From NCBI GenBank assembly GCA_947085405.1, contig CAMTWO010000014.1:54542-118541 (forward strand): DNA of 64,000 bases, in the 5' to 3' direction. Below, in pieces: positions 33,870 to 44,100 of the stretch. The notes below the pieces were generated by a model, which saw only the letters and a list, made by a program, of their open reading frames with translations, did not search any database and was not told the origin of the DNA. The position numbers were made by a program, and so were the translations under genes. The stretch is from JASEGV01 sp947085405 (lineage in GTDB: Bacteria; Bacteroidota; Ignavibacteria; UBA10030; BY39). Numbering within the stretch: the stretch's first letter is position 1; every line of letters begins with the position of its first letter.

Positions 33870-35918
33870 TTATTTTATCAGCAGCATCTTACGCACTTCA
33901 ACATCATTTCCACTAAAAAGCTTGTAGTAATACATTCCATTCGATAAGTTGCCTGCGTTGAAATGCACAGCATACATTCTGCCAACTTCACCATAGCCAT
34001 CGAACAATGTCGCAACCTCCTGCCCGATTAAATTATAAACTTTCAGCGTCGTGTAACTGGATTTTCCAAGACTAAAGATAATCGTTGTCGTCGGATTAAA
34101 TGGATTGGGATAATTCTGATGCAACTTAAAGATAGATGGGGTAACATATACCGCTTTTACTTCGGTGGGATTAAAGTACACAGTAACGTGAGATGAGTAA
34201 TGAACAAGTCCGTCATTATCTTGTTGCATTAGTCGATAATGATAAGTCCCTTGTAAATAAATAGTAGTGTCGATAAAGGTATAAGTTTTAGGCTCCAAGG
34301 TTGTTCCATGTCCAGGAACAAAACTATTGGCGACTGTTGTAAATTCAGTTTCGTTATCCATACGTCGCTCCACAAAAAAGCCGTAATTATTGGTCTCACT
34401 GAGAGTGGACCAAGTAATGGTAATGCCATCACTTGTAGAATTTAACTCAGCATTCAGTGAAACAAGTTGTATAGGTAAATCCGGTAAGTTTTCCCGTCCA
34501 TACACAGAAATTTTAGTGGGATCTTTCGTGCAGGACAATCCTGCAGAGTCGCGTAAATAATTGGACCAGTTCGTCAAAGTTATATTGTATTTTCCACCCG
34601 GAAAATCCGGATTTGTTTCAGGCGGATTCGATGCGATAGGTGTGAGGATGAATTTTGCAGCATACCATGACACCGCAACAGGATCAGTAGAAGCAAGCAG
34701 TACTTTAGTATTCACGACATAATCCGGATTTGCATTCCCTAATGCTGATGTCCAAGTAGCATCAACTATTGAAAGCCGCGGATATGTTACAGCCATTATT
34801 CTAGAGACGAGAGCATACTGGGAGAAAAGATAATTGTCGTGCATTGAAGTCCACCCGCCATATCGTTCATTTGGCCATGCTGTAGTCATAACACCAATCC
34901 AATTTTTAACAGCTTCAGTCGCACCCGACATACCGTGATGCTTAAGAACTGGAAAATTAATCAGACACAGACGTGACGAATCGTATTTCGCTGCAAGAGA
35001 GTCCCAAATACCGTAACGTAAAGAAATTAAATACTTACCCGATGAAGAACGAAACTTCGGGTATGATATTTTTGTCAGAGGTTCATAAATATAGCAGTCG
35101 TTGTAATCTCCCTGATTGTACTCCAGACCGTCAACGTAATTCAGATTTTTCCAATCCCGTAAATATACGGGATAACCTTTTGCTCGGAATGTATTTACGA
35201 CATTGACGATAGATTGGTTTGGGTCTTCGGAGTTATTATCATCCTGGTCTATCGAATATCCCTGTGTATTGTCGCATACGAGAATTTCGCCGGTGAACCC
35301 GTCTGGATGGTTCAAAATTTGCCAGATCAATCCCTTTATCCGGTCAGTGCTCGTGCCGACTTTACCGCTCCATTGAAAATTTCCTTTGATTATCACAACA
35401 TTGTTTGAACCTACAATTCCAGCCGGATGAATTGAGGTCTGGTGGAGATAAACACCTCTCAGTTGAAGCATTAAACAAAGAGTATCAATGGCGGGATCAA
35501 TCAGACACGAATCCGGAACTGTTGCATCGCCAGCAGCAAGGGAACCTTTAGTGGCAGGGATAGAATCTAACACAAATACTTTTGAGATTGGATTCGGAAC
35601 TTCCCAGACTGGTGTGTAAAATACCTTTTTTAAACCGGCTGTAGAATCACCCGGCAGCGACACTGTGAACCAGAGAATTCCACTTATGAAAATAACTAAA
35701 GGAGATGCTTTCACAAATTTTCGTAATAAAATACTTCCAGTAAAAAATGTTGCCAGCGCAAGTATCCAATTAAAAGCAAGTGGTAATGCCGCTTGTTGAC
35801 AAGGGTATGCAAGCCGTTTGGGATTCTCGCCGCTTCTGATGAAAAGCCAAAGAAGAGCGAAAAAACCAACGAACCAAAATTTTCCTCTAAACTTAGGTAA
35901 CTGTCGGTGCATGGTCAT
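33870..35918 (-). CDS. DUF362-like secreted protein with T9SS sorting domain
   Basis: 682 residues, the upstream tandem paralogue of 31591-33792. The first 480 or so residues are very alike, with the same membrane segments, the PCQQAA Cys and the same DUF362 blocks (NFPVLKHHGMSGATEAVKNWIG). After TKISVYGRENLPD the two diverge: this one has a different beta domain (about 485-600, LSETNNYGFFVERRMDNE) and a T9SS C-terminal domain (NYPNPFNPTTTIIFSLG, LKVYNLIGQEVATL, MLLIK). It should be secreted by the type IX system. The N-terminal hydrophobic pair would have to be cleaved or act as an export signal. Confidence 0.8.
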   Translation of the reverse strand: MTMHRQLPKFRGKFWFVGFFALLWLFIRSGENPKRLAYPCQQAALPLAFNWILALATFFTGSILLRKFVKASPLVIFISGILWFTVSLPGDSTAGLKKVFYTPVWEVPNPISKVFVLDSIPATKGSLAAGDATVPDSCLIDPAIDTLCLMLQLRGVYLHQTSIHPAGIVGSNNVVIIKGNFQWSGKVGTSTDRIKGLIWQILNHPDGFTGEILVCDNTQGYSIDQDDNNSEDPNQSIVNVVNTFRAKGYPVYLRDWKNLNYVDGLEYNQGDYNDCYIYEPLTKISYPKFRSSSGKYLISLRYGIWDSLAAKYDSSRLCLINFPVLKHHGMSGATEAVKNWIGVMTTAWPNERYGGWTSMHDNYLFSQYALVSRIMAVTYPRLSIVDATWTSALGNANPDYVVNTKVLLASTDPVAVSWYAAKFILTPIASNPPETNPDFPGGKYNITLTNWSNYLRDSAGLSCTKDPTKISVYGRENLPDLPIQLVSLNAELNSTSDGITITWSTLSETNNYGFFVERRMDNETEFTTVANSFVPGHGTTLEPKTYTFIDTTIYLQGTYHYRLMQQDNDGLVHYSSHVTVYFNPTEVKAVYVTPSIFKLHQNYPNPFNPTTTIIFSLGKSSYTTLKVYNLIGQEVATLFDGYGEVGRMYAVHFNAGNLSNGMYYYKLFSGNDVEVRKMLLIK

Positions 35919-35926
35919 TATGCCAC

Positions 35927-36124
35927 TTATTGTTTATCTTTGCGTTCATTATAGCAAATATTCTGAACATATTCAACTATCCAACAATCGCCTTTGAACG
36001 CCTTACCTTCAGCAATATCTAATTTTCCGGCAGTGCTGTTGTGCAGTTACATCCTTTTTGATAACTTTGATGGAATCAATATTCAAATTTATTTTTTGGG
36101 AACCACCCGTCTTCCTGTTTAACC
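35927..36124 (-). pseudogene. Decayed 3' end of an unknown gene
   Basis: On the minus strand the frame reads SQKINLNIDSIKVIKKDVTAQQ, then after a one-base frame change TAGKLDIAEGKAFKGDCWIV and EYVQNICYNERKDKQ with a stop at 35927, nine bases before the DUF362 gene. The same tail (IVEYVQN.CYY) recurs directly upstream of the second DUF362 gene, at about 33818-33855. So the DUF362 duplication carried the end of the gene in front of it. The parent family is not recognised. Frame assignment is by eye. Confidence 0.4.
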
Positions 36125-36185
36125 AAATCAAGGAAGCAATGTGTGTGAAAGATTTTTATGAAATATTTGATTATATTTTTACAAG

Positions 36186-36566
36186 ATGAAATTCAAAAAC
36201 AACAAAATAATCGTAATTGGCGATAAGGTACTTATCGCAGCCGAAAGTGATAAAGATAAAACCGAACACGGCTTATACTTGCCACCAACCGTAAAGGAAA
36301 AAGAAAAAGTTCAAAGCGGTTATATCGTAAAAGTTGGTCCCGGCTATCCGGTTCCAAATCCTCAATTTATCGATCAAGAGCCGTGGTCAACAACTCCAAA
36401 AGACCCTGTAAAATATATACCGCTTCAAGCTGAAGAAGGCGACTACGCAATCTTCATCAAAGAGCAAGCAATAGAGATTGAATACGAATCGAAAAAATAT
36501 TTGATTGTTCCACAGTCAGCAATACTTGTTCTGATTCGGCATACACCAAATTTTGAATTCTCTTAA
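36186..36566 (+). CDS. Cpn10/GroES-like protein
   Basis: 126 residues, longer than GroES (about 95). Cpn10 features: IVIGDKVLIAAESDKDKTEHGLYLPPT, VQSGYIVKVGPGYPVP, then EEGDYAIFIKEQAIEIEYESKKYLIVPQSAILVLIR. The stretch between (FIDQEPWSTTPKDPVKYIPL) is an insert not found in classical GroES. No groEL is next to it. Such variants are found in Bacteroidetes-like genomes; whether they work with GroEL is not known to me. Its promoter is not clear. The aldo/keto reductase follows 20 bases later. Confidence 0.8.
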   Translation: MKFKNNKIIVIGDKVLIAAESDKDKTEHGLYLPPTVKEKEKVQSGYIVKVGPGYPVPNPQFIDQEPWSTTPKDPVKYIPLQAEEGDYAIFIKEQAIEIEYESKKYLIVPQSAILVLIRHTPNFEFS

Positions 36567-36586
36567 TAAATTGAAAGGATAATAAT

Positions 36587-37597
36587 ATGCGACTATTAGG
36601 TCGTTCGGGTTTAAAAGTTTCTGAGTTATGTTTCGGGACTATGACATTCGGAGGTTCGGGTTACTGGAAAAACGTCGGCACTACACAGCAGCAAGAAGCT
36701 GATGAGTTAGTGAACATCGCTATCGATTCGGGAATAAATTTTTTCGATACTGCTGATATTTATTCAGACGGACAATCGGAAGAAATATTAGGAAAGGCAC
36801 TTGGCAAAAAACGGAAAGAAATTATTCTTGCTACAAAAGTTTTCGGAAGAATGGGAAAAGGTCCGAACGATATCGGTCTATCGCGCCATCATATTGTCGA
36901 AGCATGCAATGCAAGTTTAAAACGACTCGGAACCGATTACATCGATCTCTATCAGGTTCACAATTTTGACCACCTCACACCGTTAGATGAATCACTCACC
37001 GCTCTTGATGATTTAGTACAACAAGGAAAAGTCCGTTACATCGGATGTTCGAACTACGCCGGTTGGCAATTAATGAAAGCGCTTGCGATTTCGGAAAAAT
37101 ATAATTTAGAAAAATTTATCACGCTGCAATCTTACTACTCGTTAGTTGCACGGGAATTAGAATTTGAACTCGTGCCTTTATGTCTAGATCAAGGTCTCGG
37201 TATTTTACCGTGGAGTCCGTTAGCGGGTGGATTTTTAACTGGCAAGTATCGCCGAGGCAAGCCACGCCCTGATTCGGCTCGCCGCAGTGTCGCTGAAAAA
37301 CAGTTTCTCCAGTTTGATGAAGAGAAGGGATTTGATATTGTAGATGAATTGGAAAGAATAGCGATAAACCATAACGGTACAATCACTCAAGCAGCGATAA
37401 ATTATTTACTCCGAAAGCCGGGAGTCAGTTCGGTAGTTATTGGTGCACGAAATAAAGAACAACTTTCCGATTTACTGAAAACTACAGAGTGGGAAATGAC
37501 TCTCGCAGAAGTTCAACGATTGGATGAAATTAGTAAGCCGCCTCGGATTTATCCATACTGGATGCAAGAATTTGCACGACGCGATTTAGGATTTTAG
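36587..37597 (+). CDS. Aldo/keto reductase
   Basis: 336 residues, a complete TIM-barrel reductase. Marks: MRLLGRSGLKVSELCFGTMTFG, FFDTADIYSDGQSEEILG (Asp and catalytic Tyr), LATKVFG (Lys), YQVHNFDHLTPLDESL (His), then QSYYSLVARELEFELVPLC, LPWSPLAGGFLTGKYRRG and VVIGARNKEQL (NADPH site). It is of the general NADPH-dependent type; the natural substrate is unknown. AAAGGATAATA precedes the start. Confidence 0.92.
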   Translation: MRLLGRSGLKVSELCFGTMTFGGSGYWKNVGTTQQQEADELVNIAIDSGINFFDTADIYSDGQSEEILGKALGKKRKEIILATKVFGRMGKGPNDIGLSRHHIVEACNASLKRLGTDYIDLYQVHNFDHLTPLDESLTALDDLVQQGKVRYIGCSNYAGWQLMKALAISEKYNLEKFITLQSYYSLVARELEFELVPLCLDQGLGILPWSPLAGGFLTGKYRRGKPRPDSARRSVAEKQFLQFDEEKGFDIVDELERIAINHNGTITQAAINYLLRKPGVSSVVIGARNKEQLSDLLKTTEWEMTLAEVQRLDEISKPPRIYPYWMQEFARRDLGF

Positions 37598-38000
37598 ACC
37601 CTTCAATTAATAGACAGTGTGATAATACCGAACTCACCCTTGCCAAAGGCATCCCTTTGGGAAAATCCCCGCCTGCCTCAGCGATTTCGCAAAGGCGGGC
37701 AGCCCTCTCTTACGAAGAGAGGGACTTGCTGAATCTGATTTCAATTCTTGAGGTTGAGGTTGACTAAAAAGTCATTGCGATCCCGACTTCAGTCGGGAGA
37801 AGCAATCTCAATGTGTCGTTTTTCAATTGTATTGAGAGATTGCTTCGTCGTCCGTCAGCTGACGGACTCCTCGCAATGACAATTTGCTTACTTTTTGGTC
37901 AGCCTCGTCGGGGGATGAGTTCCTACAGTTATCACACGACCTGTAAAACTCGGGGCAAGTTTTGAATTTTGTCCCGAAAGGTCGGGATTGGATTTTTTTT
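37598..38000. repeat. Intergenic region with compound inverted repeat
   Basis: No gene seen. 37771-37880 is an inverted repeat: GTCATTGCGA (37771-37780) matches TCGCAATGAC (37871-37880), GAAGCAATCTCAAT matches ATTGAGAGATTGCTTC, and inside are two own hairpins, CCCGACTTCAGTCGGG and the perfect GTCCGTCAGCTGACGGAC. The whole would form a cross-shaped structure and is of the kind of mobile-like intergenic repeat seen in many bacteria. Upstream (37640-37740) is a further GC-rich patch with CCTCTCTTACGAAGAGAGG. Confidence 0.8.
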
Positions 38001-39023
38001 TCAACGCGTTTGACTTCTCTTCAAAAGCCATATAAAAATGGGGGCGCCGATAAATGCTGTAACTGTCCCAACAGGAATTTCAGCCGGAGAGATTAACGTG
38101 CGTGCTATTGTATCGACAACAACAAGTAAAATAGCACCAAGCAGAAACGAAACTGGAATTAATATCCGGTGGTCAGCACCAAATATCATCCGCGAAATAT
38201 GTGGAATAATCAAGCCAACAAATCCTATAATTCCACTCAATGAAACAACCAGTCCGGTAATAAGTGATGCCAAGCCATAAGAAATTCGTTTAAATTTTTC
38301 GACTTCAACTCCGAGAGATTGAGCAGTCTCGTCGCCAGTTGCTATCAGGTTATATTTTCTGGAATTTAAATAAATTACGACGATAGCGATAAGAACAACC
38401 GGTGCAACGACCAGAAAAGAATTCATATCTGCCGATGATAGGTTTCCCATCAACCACAAAAAAGCCCCACGGACCTCCTGATGTCTGATAACCATTACCA
38501 ACAAAATCATTGCATTAAAAAAGGCACCCACCATTATTCCGGTTAGAAGCAATGTTGTAGGATCAAGCCTGCCGTGCTTTTCAGAAACAAAATATACCAC
38601 CATAATTACAACCAACGAACCGAGGAAAGCAGAAGCGGGAACACTTATGATGCTGAAACCGAGTCCGAAACTTATTGCCAGCACGGCGCCTAATGTCCCT
38701 CCGCTCGACACACCAAGTATAAAAGGTTCGGCTAACGGATTTCTAAGTATTGCCTGAAACACAACACCTGCAACCGAAAGCCCGCCACCCACAATAATCG
38801 CCAGCAAAATTCTAGGCAGCCGTAGCTCGAATAAGATAGTGCTGTATTCTTCTGCAATTTTTCCACCAACCAAAAAATTTAATATTTGGCTTAATGGAAT
38901 AGCTACAGTTCCGACTGAAATCGAAAAAATAGAAACTAATAAAAGTGTAAAGAGAAGTAAACTTGAAAGTTGGATTGTTTTTTTTAAAGTAATGAACGAC
39001 CGGTTCACTTCAAAAGCTTCCAC
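38001..39023 (-). CDS. FecCD-family ABC transporter permease
   Basis: 340 residues with about nine membrane segments. Marks: LRLPRILLAIIVGGGLSVAGVVFQAILRNPLAEPFILGVSSGG (in parts), GAFLWLMGNLSS, LGVEVEKFKRISYGLASLITG, GFVGLIIPHISRMIFG, DTIARTLISPAEIPVGTVTAFIGAPIFIWLL. This is the BtuC/FecD/FhuB group for uptake of iron chelates, heme or cobalamin. No ATPase or binding protein lies downstream in this window (the next gene, plus strand, is at 37597). It overlaps the end of obgE by 19 bases. Confidence 0.92.
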   Translation of the reverse strand: MEAFEVNRSFITLKKTIQLSSLLLFTLLLVSIFSISVGTVAIPLSQILNFLVGGKIAEEYSTILFELRLPRILLAIIVGGGLSVAGVVFQAILRNPLAEPFILGVSSGGTLGAVLAISFGLGFSIISVPASAFLGSLVVIMVVYFVSEKHGRLDPTTLLLTGIMVGAFFNAMILLVMVIRHQEVRGAFLWLMGNLSSADMNSFLVVAPVVLIAIVVIYLNSRKYNLIATGDETAQSLGVEVEKFKRISYGLASLITGLVVSLSGIIGFVGLIIPHISRMIFGADHRILIPVSFLLGAILLVVVDTIARTLISPAEIPVGTVTAFIGAPIFIWLLKRSQTR

Positions 39024-39994
39024 ATTGATTTTACTAAATCGGGAATCCCTATATTTGCGGCGGCAGAAATAAAATGAACAGAGTCAAATTTCTTGGGAGA
39101 GAACTTTATTTTTTTAATTTTTTTCATCAATGCTTCATCGGCTAAATCAGTTTTAGTGATAACAACCATCTGAGGTTTTTTTAACATATCTTTATTGAAC
39201 AACTTGATTTCTTTCTGGAGCATTTCCAATGCCTTTTTAGGGTCTTCGTCCGTGCATTCTATGAGATACACAAGTACACGCGTTCGTTCGATGTGACGGA
39301 GAAATTGAATGCCAAGCCCCTTTCCCAAATGCGCTCCTTCGATCAGTCCCGGCATATCCGCAACAACAAAACTTTTCGATTCCTTGTAGCGTACGATGCC
39401 GAGATTAGGAACGAGCGTCGTAAAAGGATAATCGGCAATTTTGGGTTTTGCTGCCGATATTACCGAAATCAAAGTCGATTTCCCCGCATTTGGCAAACCT
39501 ACCAAACCGACATCGGCAATCAATTTAAGTTCAAGCTCAAGGTGTTTTTCTTCACCCTCTCTCCCAGGTTCAGCATAGCGGGGAGCTTGATTTGTGGGTG
39601 TAGCAAATTCACTATTACCCCTTCCACCTTTTCCACCGCGTGCAATAATTACTTCCTCCTTATCGTCAATTATATCAAAGAGAACTTCTCCAGTGTCAAC
39701 ATCTTTTATCAAAGTACCGCATGGTACGCGAACGATAATATCATCACCATCTTTACCAGATTTATTTGAGGTTTTACCGTTCTCACCGTTTTGGGCTTCG
39801 TATTTTTTTTTATATCTAAAATCGAGTAGAGTATTCAAATGACGGTCAGCCCGTAAAATTACAGTTCCCCCCTTACCACCTTGTCCGCCGTCAGGTCCGC
39901 CCTTTGGTACATATTTCTCTCTCCTGAAACTAACCATTCCTTTACCGCCGTGTCCTGATTTGACAAATATTTTAGCATAATCAATAAATTGCAT
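39005..39994 (-). CDS. obgE: Obg GTPase
   Basis: 329 residues. N-terminal Gly-rich Obg domain (FVKSGHGGKGMVSFRREKYV, GGPDGGQGGKGGTVILR), then the G domain: GLPNAGKST, DMPGLIEGAH, TKTD. It ends at 329 residues without a C-terminal OCT domain, as in many Gram-negative Obg proteins. It takes part in 50S ribosome assembly and stress control. The 388-residue gene upstream ends two bases before its start. Confidence 0.95.
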   Translation of the reverse strand: MQFIDYAKIFVKSGHGGKGMVSFRREKYVPKGGPDGGQGGKGGTVILRADRHLNTLLDFRYKKKYEAQNGENGKTSNKSGKDGDDIIVRVPCGTLIKDVDTGEVLFDIIDDKEEVIIARGGKGGRGNSEFATPTNQAPRYAEPGREGEEKHLELELKLIADVGLVGLPNAGKSTLISVISAAKPKIADYPFTTLVPNLGIVRYKESKSFVVADMPGLIEGAHLGKGLGIQFLRHIERTRVLVYLIECTDEDPKKALEMLQKEIKLFNKDMLKKPQMVVITKTDLADEALMKKIKKIKFSPKKFDSVHFISAAANIGIPDLVKSMWKLLK

Positions 39995-39996
39995 AT

Positions 39997-41163
39997 CTAT
40001 TTTCCTTTTCTAGTGAAGAAGCGGTTGTAGGTTATTTCGGTAAATCGTGTGGCTTCGGGTGAATACAAATCGACCTCATTCAAAATATATATTTCATCAA
40101 CATATTTCGATGCTTCTTTCCACGAGGTCATGTTGTTTATATCTGTAACTGCATCTGAAAAATCTTTTTCGTTTTTCCTGAAAATTTTCTTGATGAATCG
40201 TTTACGTTCTTCATCATCGAAAAATTTTTCCAGTGGAGGTAATTGAAGTTTTGCAGATGGTTGATCCGACATCGAATCGTTTTTTTCGACCGCTTCCGAT
40301 TCATCTATAGTGATGCTAACAACCGGCGAATCTTTAAGTGGTGCTGTTACAGGTATTTCAGCAGGAATTTTTTGCAGAGTGTTTTCGAATTCAAATCCAT
40401 CGTAAGTTTTCCGCAAATCTTCAAGCAATATGCACAATTCATCAAACGAAATTTCGTTCACATTTCTTTGCAGTTCGATTTGTAATCTATCCACAACCCT
40501 TCGCATCCCTTTATCGTCAAATAATTTAATGAGTCCTTTAGTTGCAACTGTTGATTTAGTTTCTCTATTACCGTGATTAATAAAATCATAAATAGCTAAA
40601 GTTATTTGAGCTAACTGATAACCGTCCTTGCGGCGGATGAATTCACGATCGCATTTCCAAATCAGCGATTGAAATTCATTTATAGTCATCAGCTTAATAT
40701 TTTTTTCTTGAATGATGCGAACGATCAAATCCTTTAAATATTCATAGACGCTAAAATTTCGCAGCGCCTTAAGTATTACATCAGATGATACTTGGGTGGT
40801 ATTATCGAAGATGAAACTTCGCAAAGTCCATTGCGGCCTCATTAGATAATTAAGTAATAAATGAATTGCATCGTGAACTAATTCCAAATATTCATGCCGG
40901 TTAAAAGAATAATTGAGTACAAGTATCGAATTCATCCGGTTTTGTAAACTAATGACTTCCGGATGTGAAAAATCGAACCTGCTGTTCACGAAATTGTTTC
41001 GCAATTCGTCCTGAAGCTTTTGCTCAACATCCACTCGTATCATATTTCTCAACGGAAGTGGTATCTCGGCAGCTAAAACTTCTTTTAACGATATCCTTTC
41101 AGCACTACCTATCGTGCGGATAAGCGTTAGCTTGTTTAGTCGGTCTATCTCTTTCTCATACAC
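39997..41163 (-). CDS. Conserved hypothetical protein upstream of obgE
   Basis: 388 residues, mainly helical, no signal peptide, no known motif. Features: a long N-terminal helical part (residues 1-270) with LVHDAIHLLLNYLMRPQWTL, a disordered linker about 280-325 rich in Pro, Glu and Ser (AEIPVTAPLKDSPVV), and a helical C-terminus (FFDDEERKRFIKKIFRKN). It is one base from the TPR gene upstream and two from obgE, so all three are in one transcription unit. Probably cytoplasmic. I do not recognise a family. Confidence 0.6.
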   Translation of the reverse strand: MYEKEIDRLNKLTLIRTIGSAERISLKEVLAAEIPLPLRNMIRVDVEQKLQDELRNNFVNSRFDFSHPEVISLQNRMNSILVLNYSFNRHEYLELVHDAIHLLLNYLMRPQWTLRSFIFDNTTQVSSDVILKALRNFSVYEYLKDLIVRIIQEKNIKLMTINEFQSLIWKCDREFIRRKDGYQLAQITLAIYDFINHGNRETKSTVATKGLIKLFDDKGMRRVVDRLQIELQRNVNEISFDELCILLEDLRKTYDGFEFENTLQKIPAEIPVTAPLKDSPVVSITIDESEAVEKNDSMSDQPSAKLQLPPLEKFFDDEERKRFIKKIFRKNEKDFSDAVTDINNMTSWKEASKYVDEIYILNEVDLYSPEATRFTEITYNRFFTRKGK

Positions 41164-41164
41164 G

Positions 41165-44100
41165 TTAGTTTGAACCCCTTTTTATTATTGATTTTACACG
41201 GTCTATTTCTTTTTGAGCGCCTGCTTTAAATGTCGCATCAATGCCGGGGCGGTCAATTATTTGCTGATACATTGATAGAGCTTGATCGTATTTTTCCATC
41301 CGCTCGTATGATTGTCCTGCCATATAAAACGACGTAGCAGTCCAATCGACTTTTTTGTTTTGAATAACTAAGTATGGAACTTTTAGAAATTCTAAAATTC
41401 CTTGTTGATAATCGCCTTTGTAATAATATGTTTCACCGAGGTTGTAACGAATTTCAGCTTCATAATCGCTGCCCGCTTCATCGAGTAAGTTTTGAAAATG
41501 CATCACTGCTTGATCGTAGTATCCGAGGCGCGTATATAAGATGCCAATCTTTATACGCTGTTCGGTAATAGATGCATCCTTCGGATAACGCTCAATAAAA
41601 TTGCGCGCCATTTTCAGAGCAGCATCGTTGAGTTTAGTTGCCTCGTAGGCTTCAATCAGGTTGACCATTGCATATCTCAGAATTTCACCCTCTTTGTCGG
41701 GATTATCTACAATTTGCTGGTAATATTTTATTGCTTCAGCATATTTCTCACCGTTGAAATTTATATTACCTAAAGCAAGGAATACACGTGGAATTGCATC
41801 GGAGTTCGAGTACTTCTTCAGAACCGATTCATATTTCTTAATTGCCTCTGTATTATTTTTATTTAGTTCCAGAATCCTGCCTAAATAATATTCCGACAGC
41901 GGCGCATAACGCGTTCCATCGTAATCGTCAGCAATATCTGTAAATATTTTTTTCGCAGCTGTATAATCTTGCTTCCGAAAATAGATCAATGCTTTTTCAA
42001 ATTCCATCTCTGCTAAATTCTCAACACTCTTCTTATAATTTTTTGAAAATTCTAATATCAGTGGTTGTGCACTTTTTAAATCGTCAATGCGTAATTTAGA
42101 TACTATCATTTTAGATAGATAATATTTTTTATCATCCTCGTTTATAGCTGAAACAAGCAGAGCGCTATATTGTTGTGAAGCTTCTAAATAACGTTCAGTT
42201 TGAAAAAGCAGATCGGCAATTTCGCGATTAGCCAGAACCGAACCTAACTTACCCGCAAGTTTATAGTAAGCTGCGGCAGCATCGGTAACTCCTTGATTTT
42301 TCATTATGTTACCGAGAGCTATATAAACTTCAACATTTGTTTCAGCGTTTGGTTCTGATAACAAGTACTCCCGATATAAAGAAATTGCTTTTTGCGGCTC
42401 ACCCTTAAGGTCGTATGCCTTGGCTAAAAATAATTTGTAATTTATTTGTTCGGCAAACGGATTTTTCGCGTCTGATTCAATCCGGTTTTTTATAAAATAA
42501 ATTGCTTCATCATACTTAATAGATTCAATCAGTGATTTTACATATTGTTCAATTGTTTCTTGGGCAATCTCTGTGTAGTAATATTCTTCTTCTATTTTTT
42601 TAAAAACTTTTACGGCTTCTTCAGGTTTGCCATTCTTCAGCAAGATGTCGCCAAGAAGTTTCAAACCGCTCACGGTGTAAGTTCCGTTTGGATATTCTTC
42701 AGTTTGATTTTTTAGAAATGCTATCGCCGAATCCATTTTGCCAGATTGAAAATAAATTTTAGCGGCTTGCATCATAGCATATTCTTCGGATTCAGATGTT
42801 GAACGATTCTTAATAATCAGATTAGTAACTGTCAAGGCATCGGAAAGTTTATTCGTCTGAAGATATTGTTCGATTAGAAGTTTATAAACTTCGGTTATAA
42901 AAATTGACTTTGAAGAAGTTGAAATAAATTCGTTCAACAATTTTTCGGCTTCTTCAGGTTTAGCCGATCTCAATTTAAAACTCAAAAGATTGAAAGCTGC
43001 TTCCTGTGAGTTTTTATCGTTGGGAAAAAGTTTTATAAATTCAGAATAATAATTTTGTGCTAAATCCGATTTAGTTGTGGAATTTACCGTTGCACGCTCG
43101 GCAGCAGTCGCACGATTATAGTATGCGATTGGTAAGTTCGTTCCTGTAATTTTCGCTTCAATTGCGGATGAATATTGTTCTACCGCCGATTGATAATCTT
43201 TTAGATCATCGAAGTAAACCTGAGCTAAATTAAAAGCAAGTTCAGCACGATTCTTCCCAATTAAAAAATCGCCGAGTAGTTTAGCAATTTTATCGAGTCC
43301 GCTTTTGTAATTCTTATTTTCATAAATCAAAATTCTATCTAAGTTTTCTTTTGCTGCTAATGCTTCACGATCCGACGGGTAATTTTTTAAAATTTCTTCA
43401 AAAGTTCTCGATGCGGCAGCATAATTCCCGGCTTGCGAATAACTCTCACCTATTTTTAATTTAATCGAACTCAATTTATAACTATGCGGTTTTGCCTGCA
43501 GCGCCTCTTCATAATAAATTATTGCCCGATCATAATCGTTGAGACGATCTTTAACTAAATCGCCAATTCGGATCAGTGCATCTTGTGTCCCTTCACCATC
43601 AGGATATTTTTCCAAATATCTTTTGCAATATTCCACCGAAAGAGTAACATTACCTAACATTTCAGCAGCTATAGATGCACGAGCATAAGCTTGTGGTTTA
43701 TACTCATCAGAAGTAGAATTTATAACTTGATTAAAAGAGTTTATTGCAGCTTTGTGGTTTTTTAATCCCTCAAAAGATGTGCCGCTTAAAAATAACGCTT
43801 GATTTATTTTTTCGCTCTTGGGAAAAATTTTAATAAATTTTTCAAACTGTTCCGATGAATTTTTAAAGTCGTTTGATTTGTAATAAGCAATACCAATTTC
43901 CAAAGAAGCTTTTTCTTTTACAGTACTATCTATATTTTTTTCAGCCACCGTTTTTTTATAATACTCCACTGCTTTATTATAATCGCCGGCGTTAGAGGAT
44001 GACAAACCAAGTTCTAAATTTGCTAAACCAGCGGCAGGAGTTCCTTTGTAATCCACCGATATTTTGCTAAAAAGTTTATCAGCTTCTTCATACTGTCCCG

